Shown: piece after piece, positions 62,835 through 64,000 of the stretch
How positions within the stretch are numbered: position 1 is the first letter of the stretch
Layout of the letters: the number at the start of each line of letters is the position of its first letter
From: Pelagibacterium flavum
GTDB taxonomy: Bacteria > Pseudomonadota > Alphaproteobacteria > Rhizobiales > Devosiaceae
Direction of reading: 5' to 3'
Assembly: GCF_025854335.1 (NCBI RefSeq)
Contig: NZ_CP107716.1
Coordinates: 3,713,001-3,777,000 of the forward strand
DNA: 64,000 nt
Notes under the pieces: model-generated
What the model was told of the DNA's origin: nothing
What the model saw: the letters and a program-made list of their open reading frames with translations, nothing else
The model's database searches: none
Translations under genes and position numbers: made by a program

Positions 62835-64000
62835 CTATGTCAAACTCTTCTCGCGCAACACCTGGTCGAGCACCGGCGTAATCCGGCCCACCACGGCATC
62901 GCGATCCCAGTCGCGCTGGTCGACCATGTCGGACCAGACCTCGATCACCCGAACCCCCTGTGCCTCGAGCGCCTGCTTGGCAAACAGCGAGCCGTGTCCG
63001 GAGAACCGGTCGTGCCGGGGAATGAGCATCAGAGCGACGTCGATGCGGTATTTTCTGGCCTGTTCGACCAGCCAGGCATTGACCCAGGGGGGCTGATGCA
63101 ACTGCTCGTTCATTGCGGAAACCCTGGCCGCCAGCGCCCGCAACGGATCGCCATGATCGGCCCGGATGTATCCGTCAGCCGCGAAAGGGAGATACATCGA
63201 CCACGCAAAGACAGCGCCATGGCTTTCCTCGAACGCGCCATAAAAGCTGGTGTCGAACCAGAGCCCGGCACCGATCCACATCATGCGGATGCGCTCATCG
63301 GCAACCACCGCCTCGCCATCGGCGATGCGCGCCCCCAGTTCGTCGCGGAACCGGCGCGCGTGATCGAGCGCCCAGTCCGATCCGCGATGCCATTGGGGGA
63401 TCATCACGTTGGGAATCTGGTCGTTGATGCGGATGGGGCAGCGCGGAGCTGCCGCGATCATCTCGCTGGCCTGCTCGAATATCTTTTCCTGCCGATCGAT
63501 GGCCGCCATGTAATCGCTGAAGGCCTCCCGGTCGAAATTGCGGCCTGTCAGGGCCTCGAGCCGGGCGATCAGGTCCTCGAACTCGGCGACCATGAGGTCG
63601 AGCCGGTCGGTATGGTAGAGGTCTTCCCAATCGCTGCGCGCCTCTACCCACCAGTCGGGCCGGGCATCGGGCACGGCCGGGGCGGACAGCAGCACCAGCG
63701 GCGCGCCGGTGCTTTGCGACCAGAGCGAAAAGATCTTCTGGTGGTCGTCGGCACTCTGGCGGGCGCACAGAATGGCCGGGGCCGGCAATCCGCCCCAGGG
63801 CTGGCGTTCCACATCGCCTTCGAGCTCGGCAATGAGCGGCAGGCTCGAATAGCGCGCCAGCCGCTCATGAAAGCCGATGGCCTGCATGTGGTCGAAATAG
63901 AACTCGGACAATTGCTTGGCGGCAATGACGGCCGACCACCATTGATTGGTCACGATGGGCATGCCCATGGCATGGAACAATTCGTGAGGCGTATCGGCAT
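62835..64000 (-). CDS. 2-hydroxyacyl-CoA dehydratase / benzoyl-CoA-reductase-like subunit, 5' end outside window
   Basis: At least 388 residues; the frame is open to the window edge, where it reads TPHELFHAMGMPIVTNQWWSAV, so the start is upstream of 64000. The pattern belongs to the HgdB/BcrB-C superfamily (2-hydroxyglutaryl-CoA dehydratase type), whose subunits hold a [4Fe-4S] cluster and need an ATP-driven activator. Visible candidate ligands are Cys in PAILCARQS and in APRCPIRIND; the closing part has YRIDVALMLIPRHDRFSGHGS and VIEVWSDMVDQRDWD. No activator gene is visible. The enzyme class is usually associated with anaerobic metabolism. First known gene of the CoA-transferase/TRAP operon. 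Confidence 0.85.
   Translation of the reverse strand, partial: ADTPHELFHAMGMPIVTNQWWSAVIAAKQLSEFYFDHMQAIGFHERLARYSSLPLIAELEGDVERQPWGGLPAPAILCARQSADDHQKIFSLWSQSTGAPLVLLSAPAVPDARPDWWVEARSDWEDLYHTDRLDLMVAEFEDLIARLEALTGRNFDREAFSDYMAAIDRQEKIFEQASEMIAAAPRCPIRINDQIPNVMIPQWHRGSDWALDHARRFRDELGARIADGEAVVADERIRMMWIGAGLWFDTSFYGAFEESHGAVFAWSMYLPFAADGYIRADHGDPLRALAARVSAMNEQLHQPPWVNAWLVEQARKYRIDVALMLIPRHDRFSGHGSLFAKQALEAQGVRVIEVWSDMVDQRDWDRDAVVGRITPVLDQVLREKSLT

Noticed and set aside
1..64000. CRISPR arrays, tRNA or rRNA genes, prophage
   Set aside because: No evenly spaced direct repeats, no T-loop/anticodon patterns and no phage structural genes were seen; the IS3 element is the only clear mobile element.

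Overview
This window is GC-rich chromosomal DNA from an alphaproteobacterium, most likely order Hyphomicrobiales. The gene content (ectoine operon with ectD, a specialised aspartokinase and EctR; TRAP and Dpp transporters; alphaproteobacterial-style dispersed palindromes) fits a halotolerant Devosiaceae such as Pelagibacterium. That placement is inference from gene content, not a database result. Genes are tightly packed, with many 1-8 bp overlaps inside operons and several convergent 3' overlaps. I saw no rRNA, tRNA, CRISPR array or prophage.

Layout. 1-5357: a catabolic block with the end of a Dpp-type ABC importer, a RidA protein, a SelA-like PLP enzyme, an IclR regulator and an amidase. 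5358-7602: a repeat-rich stretch around one DUF421 membrane protein. 7603-10495: an AT-richer accessory segment in which an IS3-family element (8084-9354, 3-bp target duplication) has split a SEC-C-motif gene that also carries a -1 frame change. 10505-25955: housekeeping genes polA, rpmI-rplT, pheS-pheT (with an AT-rich membrane gene wedged between the two subunits), a glycosyltransferase, an O-antigen-ligase-like protein, trhO, small enzymes, a LysR regulator, and infC with an apparent ATT start. 26211-38022: a chemoreceptor, membrane proteins including two micropeptides, the TamA/TamB envelope pair, a lytic transglycosylase and rluA.

38098-43953: ectABCD-ask on the minus strand with divergent ectR, making ectoine from aspartate semialdehyde and then 5-hydroxyectoine. 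The ask-encoded aspartokinase feeds the pathway and EctR is the likely repressor. 43950-53641: a complete minus-strand chemotaxis operon (STAS protein, CheY, CheA, CheW, MCP, CheW, CheR, CheB, soluble MCP-like protein), followed upstream by an HD-GYP response regulator. 55246-64000: a minus-strand operon combining a 2-hydroxyacyl-CoA dehydratase-like protein, three CaiB/BaiF CoA-transferases, a TRAP transporter and an MFS permease. It looks like a route for taking up and CoA-activating an organic acid.

The observations most worth following are the doubly lesioned SEC-C gene, which can be rebuilt in frame by removing the IS; the mirror-image composite repeats around the DUF421 gene; the dispersed palindrome family with two copies inside the ectoine operon; the gene between pheS and pheT; the CoA-transferase/dehydratase operon; and a short well-started upstream ORF leading the chemotaxis operon.
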